Shown: positions 46,249 to 55,473 of the stretch, one piece after another
Position numbering within the stretch: position 1 is the stretch's first letter
Layout of the letters: each line of letters opens with the position of its first letter
Origin: Halomonas fontilapidosi
Lineage (GTDB): Bacteria > Pseudomonadota > Gammaproteobacteria > Pseudomonadales > Halomonadaceae
DNA length: 64,000 nucleotides
NCBI RefSeq assembly: GCF_014192285.1
Contig: NZ_JACHXQ010000001.1
Span: forward strand, 124,001-188,000
Direction: 5' to 3'
The notes under the pieces: generated by a model
Seen by the model: the letters and a program-made list of their open reading frames with translations, nothing else
Databases searched by the model: none
Told to the model about the DNA's origin: nothing
Program-made: the position numbers and the translations under genes

Positions 46249-47184
46249 ATGAAAGCCGTCATTCTCGATGCCGCCAGCCTGGGGCCCGACGTCGACCTGG
46301 ACCCGATCCGCCAGCACCTCGACACCCTCGATGTGCATGACCATACTCCCCGCGATCGGGCCGCCGAACGCCTTGCCGGTGCCGAGGTGGCCATCGTCAA
46401 CAAGGTGGTGCTCGATGCCCACACCCTGGAGGCACTGCCCGCACTGAAACTGATCTGCGTGCTGGCGACCGGTACCAACAACATCGACATGAGCGCGGCC
46501 GATCGCCTGGGCATCAGCGTGAAGAACGTCACGGCCTACGGCACGGCCAGCGTGGCCCAGCACACCCTGATGCTGATACTCGCCCTGGCCACCCGCTTGC
46601 CCCTCTATCAGCGCGACGTGGCGCGTGGACGCTGGAAGGAAAGTCCCTTCTTCTGTCTGATGGACCATACGACGCTGCAGCTCGAGGGCAAGCGGCTGGT
46701 CATCGTCGGTCAGGGCGAGCTGGGCTCGAAGGTGGCGCGTCTGGCCCAGGCCTTCGGCATGCACGTTGACTTCGCCGCACGCCCCGGCAACGAGGCCCAT
46801 GACAGTCGTCCCGGCCTTCGCGACCTGGCGCCTGAGGCGGACGTGATCAGCCTGCACTGCCCGCTCACCGAGGCCACTCGCCATCTGGTCGACGCTGCCC
46901 TGCTGGCCAGCCTCAAGCCCGACGCCCTGCTGGTCAACTGCGCCCGGGGCGGGATCATCGACGAGCAGGCGGCGCTCGACGCCCTGCGTAAGGGACGCCT
47001 GGGTGGGCTCGGCGTCGACGTGCTGCCGGTGGAGCCACCCCGCGATGGACACCCGCTGCTCGACGCCCTGGATGAGTCGCTCAACCTGGTCGTGACGCCC
47101 CACAACGCCTGGATCACGCCCGAGGCCCGCCAGCGCATCGTGGCCCTTACCGCCGATAACCTGCGCGGCTGGCAGGAAGGCTAA
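46249..47184 (+). CDS. D-2-hydroxyacid dehydrogenase (glycerate/hydroxypyruvate reductase type)
   Basis: A 311-residue NAD(P)-dependent enzyme. The start ATG 46249 follows AAGGA. The substrate domain has VLATGTNNIDMSAADRLGI, the cofactor loop is VIVGQGELGSKVARLAQ, and the catalytic Arg is in LLVNCARGGIIDE. The catalytic Glu is expected in GLGVDVLPVEPP, and the catalytic His is in TPHNAWITPEARQR. The short length and the VTAYGTASVAQHT block resemble HprA/glycerate dehydrogenase. The substrate is not determined. It begins an operon with ribokinase and nucleoside hydrolase genes. Confidence 0.87.
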   Translation: MKAVILDAASLGPDVDLDPIRQHLDTLDVHDHTPRDRAAERLAGAEVAIVNKVVLDAHTLEALPALKLICVLATGTNNIDMSAADRLGISVKNVTAYGTASVAQHTLMLILALATRLPLYQRDVARGRWKESPFFCLMDHTTLQLEGKRLVIVGQGELGSKVARLAQAFGMHVDFAARPGNEAHDSRPGLRDLAPEADVISLHCPLTEATRHLVDAALLASLKPDALLVNCARGGIIDEQAALDALRKGRLGGLGVDVLPVEPPRDGHPLLDALDESLNLVVTPHNAWITPEARQRIVALTADNLRGWQEG

Positions 47185-47198
47185 GCGCGGAGGCTCGC

Positions 47199-48131
47199 AT
47201 GCTGCACAACTTCGGATCCATCAACCTCGATCATTTCTATCGCGTTCCCCACCTGGTGCGTCCCGGCGAGACCCTGGCCAGCCACGACTACCGGGTCGGC
47301 CTGGGCGGCAAGGGGGCCAATCAGTCGCTTGCCATGGCGCGCGCCGGCGGCCGGGTGCGTCACTGGGGCCGTCTTTGCCAGCGGGACGCCTGGGCCCGCG
47401 AGCTGCTCGGCCATGCCGGGGTGGAGGTGGAGGCCATCAGCCTGGTCGATGAGCCCAGCGGTCACGCCATCATCCAGGTCGACGACCGGGGCGAGAACGC
47501 CATCCTGCTCTTTCCGGGCGCCAACCACGGCACCACGCAGCAGGCTCTGGACGCCTATTTTGCCTCGGCCTCAGCCGGCGACTGGCTGCTGATCCAGAAC
47601 GAGTGTGACGCTCTGCCGCAGGTCATGGCGCGTGCCGCCGACGCCGGTCTGAACATCGCCTTCAACCCGGCCCCCATGAGCGATGCGGTGCAGGAACTGC
47701 CCCTGGAGCACTGCCGGCTGCTGTTCGTCAATCGCGGCGAGGCCGCCTGGCTGGCTGGCCTGGAGGAGGACTCACGGCCCGAGTCGCTGCTCGACGGCCT
47801 TGCCCGCCGCCTGCCCGGCTGCGAGGTCGTGCTGACCCTGGGCGGCGACGGTGCCTGGTATCAGTCCGGCGCCGAACGCCATTTCCAGCCTGCCTTGCCG
47901 GTCACGCCGAGGGACACCACCGCCGCCGGCGACACCTTCATCGGCTACTACCTGGCCGCCCTGCAGCACGGGCAGCCGGTGCGAGACTGCCTGAGGCGCG
48001 CCGCCACCGCGGCCGCCCTGGGCGTGCAGATCGCCGGCGCGGCCGACAGCATTCCCGAGGCGGCGGCCGTCGAGCGCGCCCTGCGCAACGGCATTTCCAC
48101 TCTCCATCCCCACGACGAGGAGGCACCGTGA
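47199..48131 (+). CDS. Ribokinase (PfkB family)
   Basis: A 310-residue sugar kinase. The N-terminal motif is RVGLGGKGANQSLAMARAGG. The C-terminal PfkB signature DTTAAGDTFIGYYLAAL has the catalytic Asp in the AAGD anion hole. FNPAPMSDAVQELP is ribokinase-like. Ribose set free by the next gene product, a nucleoside hydrolase, is the likely substrate, which would feed ribose-5-phosphate. GGAG precedes the ATG. The gene overlaps the hydrolase by four bases (GTGA). Confidence 0.87.
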   Translation: MLHNFGSINLDHFYRVPHLVRPGETLASHDYRVGLGGKGANQSLAMARAGGRVRHWGRLCQRDAWARELLGHAGVEVEAISLVDEPSGHAIIQVDDRGENAILLFPGANHGTTQQALDAYFASASAGDWLLIQNECDALPQVMARAADAGLNIAFNPAPMSDAVQELPLEHCRLLFVNRGEAAWLAGLEEDSRPESLLDGLARRLPGCEVVLTLGGDGAWYQSGAERHFQPALPVTPRDTTAAGDTFIGYYLAALQHGQPVRDCLRRAATAAALGVQIAGAADSIPEAAAVERALRNGISTLHPHDEEAP

Positions 48132-49069
48132 GCCATCCGATCATTTTCGATACCGATCCGGGCGTCGACGATGCCCAGGCCATCGCCATTGCCCTGCGCC
48201 ACCCCGAGCTCGATCTGCTGGGTCTGACGACCACCTACGGCAATGTGGACGTCGAGACCGCCACCCATAACGCCCTGCTGCTCTCGGAGCTCGCCGGGAA
48301 AGACATCCCCGTCGCCCAGGGCGCCGCGGCACCCATGGTCAAGACGCGTCATCCGCCACCCGCCCACATCCATGGCGCCAACGGCCTGGGGGATATCGAC
48401 CTGCCCCCGGTCGCGGGAAAGGCCGACCCCCGCAGTGCAGCGCAATTCATCGTCGACACGCTGAGCGCTCGTCCCGGCGAGGTTACTCTGGTCGCGGTGG
48501 GACCGGTGGGCAACCTGGCCGCCGCCCTGCAGCTCGACCCGACCATCACCGAGAAGGTCAAACGGGTGGTCATCATGGGCGGCTCGATCCGCGAGGGCGG
48601 TAACGTCACCCCGGTGGCCGAGGCCAACATGTTCAACGACCCGGACGCCGCGTCCCGGGTGCTTACCGCCGGTTGGCCATTGACCCTGGTGGGTCTCGAC
48701 GTCACCCATCGGTGCGTGCTTACCGGCGAGCACATGACACGCATCGAGGCCGGCCAGGGCGAGCTAGGCAAGATACTGGCGGGGAGCTATGGCTTCTATC
48801 GGGACTTCTACCGGGAATTTCTGGGCATCGATGGCTGCTGTCCTCACGACAGCTGTGCGCTGGCCTGGCTGCTGCGTCCAGAGCTCTTTACCACCGCCCA
48901 CGGCCACCTGACCGTGGCGACGTCCGGCGATGCTGAAGGCCAGACGATCTTCGCCCCCCAGGGGCGCGGCTTCATCGAGACGCGCTGGTCACGCACCCCG
49001 CTGGTGGAGGTCTGCCTCGGCGTCGACGGCCAGGCCGTCAGCGACTGGATTGCCGACACCCTGGACTGA
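48128..49069 (+). CDS. Inosine-uridine preferring nucleoside hydrolase
   Basis: A 313-residue enzyme that splits ribonucleosides to base and ribose. The calcium-binding signature DTDPGVDDAQAI stands at residues 8-19. VAVGPVGNLAAALQLDP and MGGSIREGGNVTPVAEANMFNDPDAA are family blocks, and CPHDSCALAWLLRP has the catalytic His and Asp. The start is GTG 48128, with GAGGAGG six bases upstream. It couples to the ribokinase gene as a nucleoside salvage unit. Confidence 0.9.
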   Translation: MSHPIIFDTDPGVDDAQAIAIALRHPELDLLGLTTTYGNVDVETATHNALLLSELAGKDIPVAQGAAAPMVKTRHPPPAHIHGANGLGDIDLPPVAGKADPRSAAQFIVDTLSARPGEVTLVAVGPVGNLAAALQLDPTITEKVKRVVIMGGSIREGGNVTPVAEANMFNDPDAASRVLTAGWPLTLVGLDVTHRCVLTGEHMTRIEAGQGELGKILAGSYGFYRDFYREFLGIDGCCPHDSCALAWLLRPELFTTAHGHLTVATSGDAEGQTIFAPQGRGFIETRWSRTPLVEVCLGVDGQAVSDWIADTLD

Positions 49070-49081
49070 GCACGACACGCC

Positions 49082-49110
49082 CGGTACGGCCCAGGCCTTG
49101 GGTCGTACCG
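49082..49110. terminator. Bidirectional terminator between the hydrolase and acylphosphatase genes
   Basis: An 11-bp stem (49082-49092 with 49100-49110), one G-T wobble, 7-nt loop, between convergent genes. Confidence 0.6.
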
Positions 49111-49124
49111 ATTCCGCCCCGGCA

Positions 49125-49397
49125 CTAGCCGACGTGGAACTCGTCCGGTTCATGGGCCTCGATCACCTCGAATTCCACATGGGTGACCCGGGCCCCGTCG
49201 GGTCCCTTCCACAGCCATTCAGCGAGTTGCTTGACCGCCTCGCGCTCACCGCACATCAGCACCTCGACGCGCCCGTCCGGCAGGTTGACCGCATGCCCGG
49301 TGATACCGGCCTTGAGGGCCTGCTCCTGCGTCGCCCGGCGAAACCAGACACCCTGTACCTTGCCTGTAACCAGCGCTCTCGCGCAGCACTTGTCCAT
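49125..49397 (-). CDS. Acylphosphatase
   Basis: A 90-residue enzyme that hydrolyses acyl phosphates. The signature GKVQGVWFRRATQEQA includes the catalytic Arg (R20), and GHAVNLPDGRVEVLMCG includes the catalytic Asn. Full family length. Its physiological role is unclear, as in most bacteria. It stands alone, divergent from the dehydrogenase at 49613. Confidence 0.93.
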   Translation of the reverse strand: MDKCCARALVTGKVQGVWFRRATQEQALKAGITGHAVNLPDGRVEVLMCGEREAVKQLAEWLWKGPDGARVTHVEFEVIEAHEPDEFHVG

Positions 49398-49612
49398 GGC
49401 TATCTCCTTTCGTCGTTGCGATCGATTCCGTGATCCTTTCTACCAGCCAGGCCGGCGGCTCGACCAGTCCTCGGGCCTTCCCGTCGCAGCGGCGATGTCC
49501 TAGTCTTGTCACTATCCTCCGACCCCACACGGCCACAAGCCCTCCGCGGCCGAGGATCGCCCTATCCGGGCCGACACAAGCACAATGATCATCCTCACGA
49601 GGGAGTTTCACC

Positions 49613-50659
49613 ATGCCGGTCTTTGACCACCCCGAGTTCGACCACCACCAGCAGATCGTCTATGGCAGCGATGACGCCAGCGGCCTGCGCGCCATTATCG
49701 CCATTCACGACACTCACCTGGGCCCGGCCCTGGGCGGCCTGCGTATCTTCCCCTATGCCAGCGAGGAGGAAGCGCTGACCGATGTGCTGCGCCTCTCCCG
49801 CGGCATGACCTACAAGTCGGCGCTTGCCGACCTGCCGCTGGGCGGCGGCAAGGCGGTGATCATCGCCGATCCCCGCCGCGACAAGACACCCGAGCTGCTT
49901 CGCGCCATGGGCCGACTGGTCGACGGCCTGGGCGGCGCCTACATCACCGCCGAGGATTCGGGCAGCAGCGAAGCCGACATGCGGCTCATCGCCGAGGCGA
50001 CCGAGCATGTCGGTGGCCTGCCGCGTCATGGCGCAGCCTCGGGCGACCCCTCGCCGTTTACCGCCTGGGGGGTGTTCAGCGCCCTGAAGAGCGCCGTCCG
50101 CCACGGCCTGGGGCGCGATGACCTCACAGGCGTCGGGGTAGCGGTACAAGGGGTCGGCAACGTCGGCGCCCATCTGGCGCGATATCTCCATGCGGCCGGC
50201 GCCCGACTGGTGCTGACCGACGTCGATGCCACTGCCTTGGCTCAGCTTGCCGATGAACTCGGAGCCGAGACGCTGACACCGGCGGCGATCGCCGATGCCG
50301 AGGTCGATGTCTTCGCCCCCTGCGCCATGGGGGCCGCCCTCTCCGAGGCCGTGGTCGACCGCCTCAAGGCCAAGGTGGTCTGCGGCGCCGCCAACAATCA
50401 ACTGGCCTCCCCGGCGATCGCCGAGCGCCTGATGGCGCGCGGCATCCTCTACACACCGGACTATGTCGCCAACGCGGGCGGCGTGATCGAGATCGCCTGG
50501 CAGCGTCGCGATGACTATCGCCGCGAGGCCGTGATGGAACATATTGAGGGGATCGGCGCCACCATGGACGAGATCTTCTCGCGCGCCGGCCGTGAGGGCA
50601 CAAGTCCCGCCACGGTGGCCGACCAACTGGCCCGGGAACGTTTCCGCCCTGCCGGTTGA
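49613..50659 (+). CDS. Glu/Leu/Phe/Val dehydrogenase (leucine/valine type)
   Basis: A 348-residue NAD-dependent amino acid dehydrogenase. The substrate domain has PLGGGKAVIIADP with the catalytic Lys and a second ligand Lys in RGMTYKSALADLPLG. The Rossmann loop is GVGVAVQGVGNVGAHLARYL. The length of about 350 and the sequence THLGPALGGLRIFPYASEEEAL are of the leucine/valine dehydrogenase class, not the longer glutamate dehydrogenase. The exact substrate cannot be fixed. It could take part in branched-chain amino acid breakdown. GGGAG precedes the ATG. Confidence 0.87.
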   Translation: MPVFDHPEFDHHQQIVYGSDDASGLRAIIAIHDTHLGPALGGLRIFPYASEEEALTDVLRLSRGMTYKSALADLPLGGGKAVIIADPRRDKTPELLRAMGRLVDGLGGAYITAEDSGSSEADMRLIAEATEHVGGLPRHGAASGDPSPFTAWGVFSALKSAVRHGLGRDDLTGVGVAVQGVGNVGAHLARYLHAAGARLVLTDVDATALAQLADELGAETLTPAAIADAEVDVFAPCAMGAALSEAVVDRLKAKVVCGAANNQLASPAIAERLMARGILYTPDYVANAGGVIEIAWQRRDDYRREAVMEHIEGIGATMDEIFSRAGREGTSPATVADQLARERFRPAG

Positions 50660-50685
50660 GCCCCTTTCGCGGCGTCACTCCCCGT

Positions 50686-50711
50686 CGAAGGCCGGCCCTC
50701 GCCGGCCTTCG
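50686..50711. terminator. Bidirectional terminator between the dehydrogenase and yihY genes
   Basis: CGAAGGCCGGC/GCCGGCCTTCG, a perfect 11-bp stem with a 4-nt loop, between convergent stops. Confidence 0.65.
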
Positions 50712-50736
50712 GCGCATCCTGCGCTCAGGACCTCGC

Positions 50737-51663
50737 TCACTCCTCCAGGAGTTCGTGGCGCACCAATACCGCGGAGTTGCGTGGCGTCACCGACTTGCCG
50801 GCGGCCAGCAGGTGGCATTTGGTAAAGGCGGCGCCGAACAGCAGGATAAGCGAGCTGTAGTAGACCCACAGCAGAATCATCACCACCGATCCCGCCGCAC
50901 CGTAGGTGGAGGCGGTGGCCGTGTAGGCCAGATAGGTGGAAATGCCCGAACGGCCAACGGCGAACAGCACGGCGGTGACCAAGGCGCCAACCATAACGTC
51001 CTGCCAGCGCAGCACCACATCCGGCAGTACCTTGAAGATGGTGGCAAAGAGCGCGGCGATGAGGGCCAACGAGACCAGGAACTCGGCCCCGGTGGTCAGC
51101 AGCCCGACATAGGGCAGCAGGTCGTCGGCCGCCTGCAGCATGGCCCGAATCGCCACCCCAAGCACCAGAGATACCAGCAGGATGAAGCCGATGGCGAGCA
51201 CCACGGTCAATGACAGCAGGCGGCTCTTGAGGAAGGTGAGAGCACTATTGCTGCTGGGTTTGGCCGTTACGCCCCAGAGCGTATTCAGCGAGAACTGCAT
51301 CTGTGCGAAGACGGTAGTGGCACCGATCACCAGCGCGCCCACCCCGAGCAGGGTCGGCAGCAGGCCGGACTCCTGGATGCGCGACTGGGCGACGGCCTGC
51401 TCGATGGCGGCAGCAGCGTCGTGGCCCATGGTGCCCTGCAACTGGGCAACGATCTGGCCCTGGGCGGCGTCTTCACCGAGTACCACGCCGATCACGGTGA
51501 CGGCGATGATCATGGTGGGCGCCAGGGAGAACAGGGTATAGAAAGCCAAGGAGCCGGCATAACTGAAGGCGTTGCGCTCCAGCCAGAGCTTCATTGCATC
51601 CCGGACGACGCGCCACCAGAACCGTACCGCGTCGCTGAGGGTCGTCATGGTCGATTTGATCAT
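50737..51663 (-). CDS. YihY/BrkB-family inner-membrane protein
   Basis: A 308-residue protein with about six membrane helices. The family block NAFSYAGSLAFYTLFSLAPTMIIAV is at about 30-55, with ALVIGATTVFAQMQFSLNTLWGV in the middle and GAAGSVVMILLWVYYSSLILLFGAAFT near the end. I prefer the ATG at 51663 (MIKSTMTTL), preceded by GGAAAG. The function of the family is unknown, despite the old names ribonuclease BN and virulence factor BrkB. It is divergent from nadM. Confidence 0.88.
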   Translation of the reverse strand: MIKSTMTTLSDAVRFWWRVVRDAMKLWLERNAFSYAGSLAFYTLFSLAPTMIIAVTVIGVVLGEDAAQGQIVAQLQGTMGHDAAAAIEQAVAQSRIQESGLLPTLLGVGALVIGATTVFAQMQFSLNTLWGVTAKPSSNSALTFLKSRLLSLTVVLAIGFILLVSLVLGVAIRAMLQAADDLLPYVGLLTTGAEFLVSLALIAALFATIFKVLPDVVLRWQDVMVGALVTAVLFAVGRSGISTYLAYTATASTYGAAGSVVMILLWVYYSSLILLFGAAFTKCHLLAAGKSVTPRNSAVLVRHELLEE

Positions 51664-51802
51664 TGCGCTTTCCGCATCCCTGCCGTTTCGTTCAGCATAC
51701 CCGAATGCAGCAGACCCCACGAGGTCAGCCCGAATTGCAGCAGTTCGCGGGCCTGACCATAATGGGCCCGCCCTTCACTGCCCCTCTTTGCCTGGAGCCC
51801 CC

Positions 51803-52894
51803 ATGACCGCATTCCCGGACGGCGACACCCCTGCCGAGTTCGATTGTCTGGTGTTCATCGGCCGCTTCCAGCCCCCTCACCTGGGTCACCTGGCCGTGAT
51901 ACGCGAGGCCTTGCGCCACGCGGGACAGGTCATCGTGCTGGTGGGCTCCGCCTGGCAAGCCCGCTCGCTGCGCAATCCCTGGCGTTACGAGGAGCGCCTG
52001 CGCATGCTGCGCAGCGCCTTCGAGGAGGAAGAGAATGCCCGCCTTAAGGTCGTGCCGCTGCTCGATGCCTTGTACAACAACGACGTCTGGGTGCGTGACG
52101 TACAGCGCAAGGTGCGTGACATCGCCAGCCCCGCGCACGCTCGGTTGCCGCGCATCGGCCTGATCGGCGCCAGTCGCGGCCAGTCCAGCTACTACCTCGC
52201 CCTCTTCCCGCAGTGGGAGTCGGTCAGCGTGCCCCTGGTGGAAGGCATTTCGGCCAGCCGCATCCGCGAACGGCTGTTCCGCTCCGCCGCCTCGGCTGAG
52301 GACTACCTGAGCACCCACGCGGCCCATGACCTGCCGCCGGGAGTGGTGGCGCGCATTCGCGACTTCCTGGAGGAGGCCCCCTATGACCAGCTGGTCGAGG
52401 AGCAGCAGCTGCTGGATCAGTACCGTCAGGCCTGGTCCCAGGCCCCCTATCCGCCGATCTTCGTCACCGTGAATGCGGTGGTGGTGCAATCCGGCCACGT
52501 GCTGCTGGTCCGGCGCACGGCCGCCCCCGGCAAGGGGCTCTACGCCCTGCCGGGCGGCTTCATCAGCCCCCATGAACGACTGATGGACGCCTGCCTGAGA
52601 GAGCTTCGCGAGCGGGTTCGACTCAAGGTACCCGAGGCCGTCCTCAAGGGCTCGCTGCGCGGCCAGCGATTATTCGACGAACCCCATCGCAGCTGGCGGG
52701 GGCGCACCCTGGCCGAGGCGTTCTACTTTGCCCTGCGTCCCGAACAGCAGCTGCCCCAACTCAAGCCGGTGCGCGGCGGAGACCATGCGCGCTGGGTCCC
52801 CCTGGCCGACCTCGACCCCGAAGGCCTGTTCGAGGACCACTTCTTCATCATCCAGGACTTCCTGGGACTGCCTGCCGACTTCGACCGCGCCTGA
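51803..52894 (+). CDS. nadM: Bifunctional NMN adenylyltransferase/Nudix hydrolase NadM
   Basis: A 363-residue two-domain protein for NAD salvage. The N-terminal adenylyltransferase domain has the FIGRFQPPHLGHL motif (H26, H29) and EGISASRIRERLF. The Nudix domain begins near residue 220. Its box is G252-F-I-S-P-H-E258 ... R266-E-L-R-E270-R271. The usual last Glu of REXXEE is R271, so metal binding may be weakened. Cyanobacterial and Francisella NadM share the architecture. GGAG precedes the ATG at 51803. The upstream frame from 51572 is not used. Confidence 0.88.
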   Translation: MTAFPDGDTPAEFDCLVFIGRFQPPHLGHLAVIREALRHAGQVIVLVGSAWQARSLRNPWRYEERLRMLRSAFEEEENARLKVVPLLDALYNNDVWVRDVQRKVRDIASPAHARLPRIGLIGASRGQSSYYLALFPQWESVSVPLVEGISASRIRERLFRSAASAEDYLSTHAAHDLPPGVVARIRDFLEEAPYDQLVEEQQLLDQYRQAWSQAPYPPIFVTVNAVVVQSGHVLLVRRTAAPGKGLYALPGGFISPHERLMDACLRELRERVRLKVPEAVLKGSLRGQRLFDEPHRSWRGRTLAEAFYFALRPEQQLPQLKPVRGGDHARWVPLADLDPEGLFEDHFFIIQDFLGLPADFDRA

Positions 52895-52927
52895 TGTGCC
52901 ATGGCCACGCGCAAGAAGACGGCGCCA

Positions 52928-53872
52928 TCAGGCCTGGAGGAAATCGCGGGGCAACTTCATCATCTGCCGCCACAGCTTCTCGACGCCCGGCTTGTGCACC
53001 AGCGAACAGCGATAGAGGCGGATCTCCAGCGGCACGTCCCACTGCTCGCCACCGGCGCGCACCAGCCGCCCCTCCTTGAGTTCCTGGCGGATGCAGAAGT
53101 CGGGGATCCAGGCCATGCCCATGCCCTGCATCACCATGCCTTTGAGCCCCTCGGCCATGGCCGTCTCATAGACGGTTCTCAGGCGCATGCGCAAGGGGTC
53201 GTTCTTGAGCAGCATGCGCACGCTGCGCCCCAGGAAGGCGCCCTGGGTGTAGGCCAGGTAGGGGATCGATGCCTGGCTGTCGAGCGGGAAGCGTGGCTCT
53301 CCCTGGGCATCGGGCAGACAGACCGGCAGCATATTGACCTGGCCGATGGAGAAGGAGGGAAAGACCTCGGCATCGAGCTGCATGCTGGCGTAGGGGTCGT
53401 AGTAGGCCAGCATCAGGTCGCAGTTGCCCTCGCGCAGCACGTGGATCGCGTCGCCCACGTTCATGGCCACCAGCCGGGTCGGCAGTTCGCCCAGGCCCTG
53501 CTGCAGCCGGGAAATCCACTGGGGGTAAAAACTCAGTGCCAGGGAGTGGGCGGCGACAATATCCAGCGCCTCATTGGCCATGGCCAGGCCGCGCAGGTGG
53601 CCGAGACTCTCGTTGAGCTGCTCGACGATATTGCGGGCGGTGACCAGAAACAGCTGCCCTTCGGGCGTCAGGTCCACCGGCGTGGTCGAGCGGTCGACCA
53701 GGGTCACGCCGACCGCCTGCTCCAGGGAGCGGATGCGCCGACTGAAGGCGGGCTGCGTCACATGCCGCTGACGGGCCGAGGCGGAAAAGCTGCGCGTACT
53801 GGCCAGCGTGACGAAGTCTTCCAGCCACTTGGTCTCGAGGTTCACGGGACTCCCCAGGATATCTGCATACAA
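52928..53872 (-). CDS. LysR-family regulator, HypT (YjiE)-like
   Basis: A 314-residue regulator. The start MYADILGSPVNLETKWLEDF aligns with the E. coli HypT N-terminus, which has NIETKWLYDF as I recall it. The ATG at 53872 has GGGGAG at good spacing; GTG 53845 is an alternative. The winged HTH is in ASARQRHVTQPAFSRRIRSLEQ. The effector domain has ALDIVAAHSLALSFYPQWI and GLKGMVMQGMGMAWIPDF. HypT in E. coli responds to hypochlorite. The role here is inferred from similarity only. It is related to the LysR protein at 17837. It lies 67 bp after cls. Confidence 0.83.
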   Translation of the reverse strand: MYADILGSPVNLETKWLEDFVTLASTRSFSASARQRHVTQPAFSRRIRSLEQAVGVTLVDRSTTPVDLTPEGQLFLVTARNIVEQLNESLGHLRGLAMANEALDIVAAHSLALSFYPQWISRLQQGLGELPTRLVAMNVGDAIHVLREGNCDLMLAYYDPYASMQLDAEVFPSFSIGQVNMLPVCLPDAQGEPRFPLDSQASIPYLAYTQGAFLGRSVRMLLKNDPLRMRLRTVYETAMAEGLKGMVMQGMGMAWIPDFCIRQELKEGRLVRAGGEQWDVPLEIRLYRCSLVHKPGVEKLWRQMMKLPRDFLQA

Positions 53873-53939
53873 GACTCCCCGACGGGGGGTCTTCGAAACC
53901 CGCTAATGTACCCCAGCGCAGGGCGCGACCCAAGCCGCC

Positions 53940-55358
53940 TTACTGGATCGGCGAGAGCAGATAGGCCGCCCGAGAGAGCAGCTTGCGCCACAGCGGGCGA
54001 CGCGTCAGCGCCTCCAGGTCTTCACGACGGCACTGGCTAAAGTCATTCTCGAGCATCAGGCGCACTTCGGCGGCGAACTGCCGGTCAGGCACCACAGCGG
54101 TGATCTCGAAGTTGAGGCGAAAGGAGCGGTTGTCCAGGTTGATCGTGCCGACACTGGCGGCGACATCGTCGATCAGCATCACCTTCTGGTGCAGGAACCC
54201 CGGCTGGTAACGATAGACCCGAACCCCGGCCCGCAGCATGTCGGGCAGAAAGGAGAAGGCCGAGAGGAAGACCAGCAGGTGATCGGGGCGTTCGGGCATC
54301 ATGATGCGCACGTCCACGCCGCGCATCGCCGCCAGGCGCAGGGCGTCCTGAACGCCCTGGTCGGGCACGAAGTAGGGGCTGGTGACCCAGAAGCGTTCAT
54401 GGGCACTGTGGATCGCATGTTGCACCAGCAGACTCGCCGTCTCCTGCGGATCCGCTGGTCCGGAGGGCACGATCACCACGTGCTGGTTGGCCTCTTCGCT
54501 TGGCCGGGGCGTCCAGGTCAGCGAGATCATCTCCCCGGTCGCCCAGTGCCAATCCTCCCAGAAGGCTTCCTGCAGACCCAGCGCGCTGGGGCCGGTGAGC
54601 TTGAGATGGGTGTCACGCCAGTGGCCATGGCGCGGGTGCTGGCCAAGGTATTCGGTGCCGACGTTGAACCCCCCCAACCACCCTACCCGGCCATCGACGA
54701 CCAGCACCTTGCGGTGGTTGCGGAAGTTGAGCTGAAAACGATGCTTGACCCCCCGCGAGGAGCGAAAAGCGCTGACTTCCACGCCCGTCTCGGCGAGGTC
54801 ACGCAGGAAGCGGTCGCTCAGTCCTCGACTGCCGATCTCGTCATACAGGAAATAGATACGCACATCGCGCTCGGCGGCTCGCTGCAGACGATGCTTGAGT
54901 TCGATGCCCAGGGCATCATCGCGGACGATGAAGAACTGGATGAGCACGTACTCCTCGGCTGCCTCGATGCCGGCGAAGAGACTGTCGAAGGTTGCCTCAC
55001 CGTCGATCAGCAGATCGGCACGATTACCGCGCGTCAATGGCATCATCGCCAGCTGTTCGACCGCGCGGATATCCGCGTTGCCGACCTCGGGTAGATAGGG
55101 GGTGAAGCGGTCTCGGTAGCGTTCGAGGAGGCGACGCAGCACGGTATCGCGCTCGCCGCGAGCCGAGACGTAGCCGTAGAAGCGAGGACGCCCGAAGATC
55201 CAGTAGGCCGGGACGGCCACGTAGGGCATGGTGATCAGCGAGATGATCCAGGCAATCGCCCCTTGGGAAGTGCGGCTGGACATCAGGGCCAGCACCGCCG
55301 AGATGAAGCCCAGCAGATAGATCAGGAAGATCGCCAGGCCGATCAGCCAGGAGGTCAT
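53940..55358 (-). CDS. cls: Cardiolipin synthase
   Basis: A 472-residue phospholipase D-superfamily membrane enzyme that condenses phosphatidylglycerols to cardiolipin. Two N-terminal helices (LIGLAIFLIYLLGFISAVLAL and IAWIISLITMPYVAVPAYWIF) precede the catalytic part. The two HxKxxxxD motifs are NHRKVLVVDGRVGWLGGFN and LHQKVMLIDDVAASVGTIN. Length and order fit ClsA. Cardiolipin rises in halophiles under salt stress, which fits the genome. It is preceded by a 115-bp gap. Confidence 0.92.
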   Translation of the reverse strand: MTSWLIGLAIFLIYLLGFISAVLALMSSRTSQGAIAWIISLITMPYVAVPAYWIFGRPRFYGYVSARGERDTVLRRLLERYRDRFTPYLPEVGNADIRAVEQLAMMPLTRGNRADLLIDGEATFDSLFAGIEAAEEYVLIQFFIVRDDALGIELKHRLQRAAERDVRIYFLYDEIGSRGLSDRFLRDLAETGVEVSAFRSSRGVKHRFQLNFRNHRKVLVVDGRVGWLGGFNVGTEYLGQHPRHGHWRDTHLKLTGPSALGLQEAFWEDWHWATGEMISLTWTPRPSEEANQHVVIVPSGPADPQETASLLVQHAIHSAHERFWVTSPYFVPDQGVQDALRLAAMRGVDVRIMMPERPDHLLVFLSAFSFLPDMLRAGVRVYRYQPGFLHQKVMLIDDVAASVGTINLDNRSFRLNFEITAVVPDRQFAAEVRLMLENDFSQCRREDLEALTRRPLWRKLLSRAAYLLSPIQ

Positions 55359-55428
55359 GGTCGAATCCCTGTTCCGTGGAAGGACGGCGGCACCGTCCAG
55401 GAAAGCGGCCCTGCAGCATACCCCTGAC

Positions 55429-55462
55429 GGCGACGACCCCGCCAGATAGCGGGGCCGTCGTC
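55429..55462 (-). terminator. Terminator after fumarase
   Basis: A 14-bp stem (55429-55442 with 55449-55462) with one mismatch, one G-T pair and a 6-nt loop, just past the fumarase stop. Confidence 0.55.
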
Positions 55463-55473
55463 ATCCAGGACGA

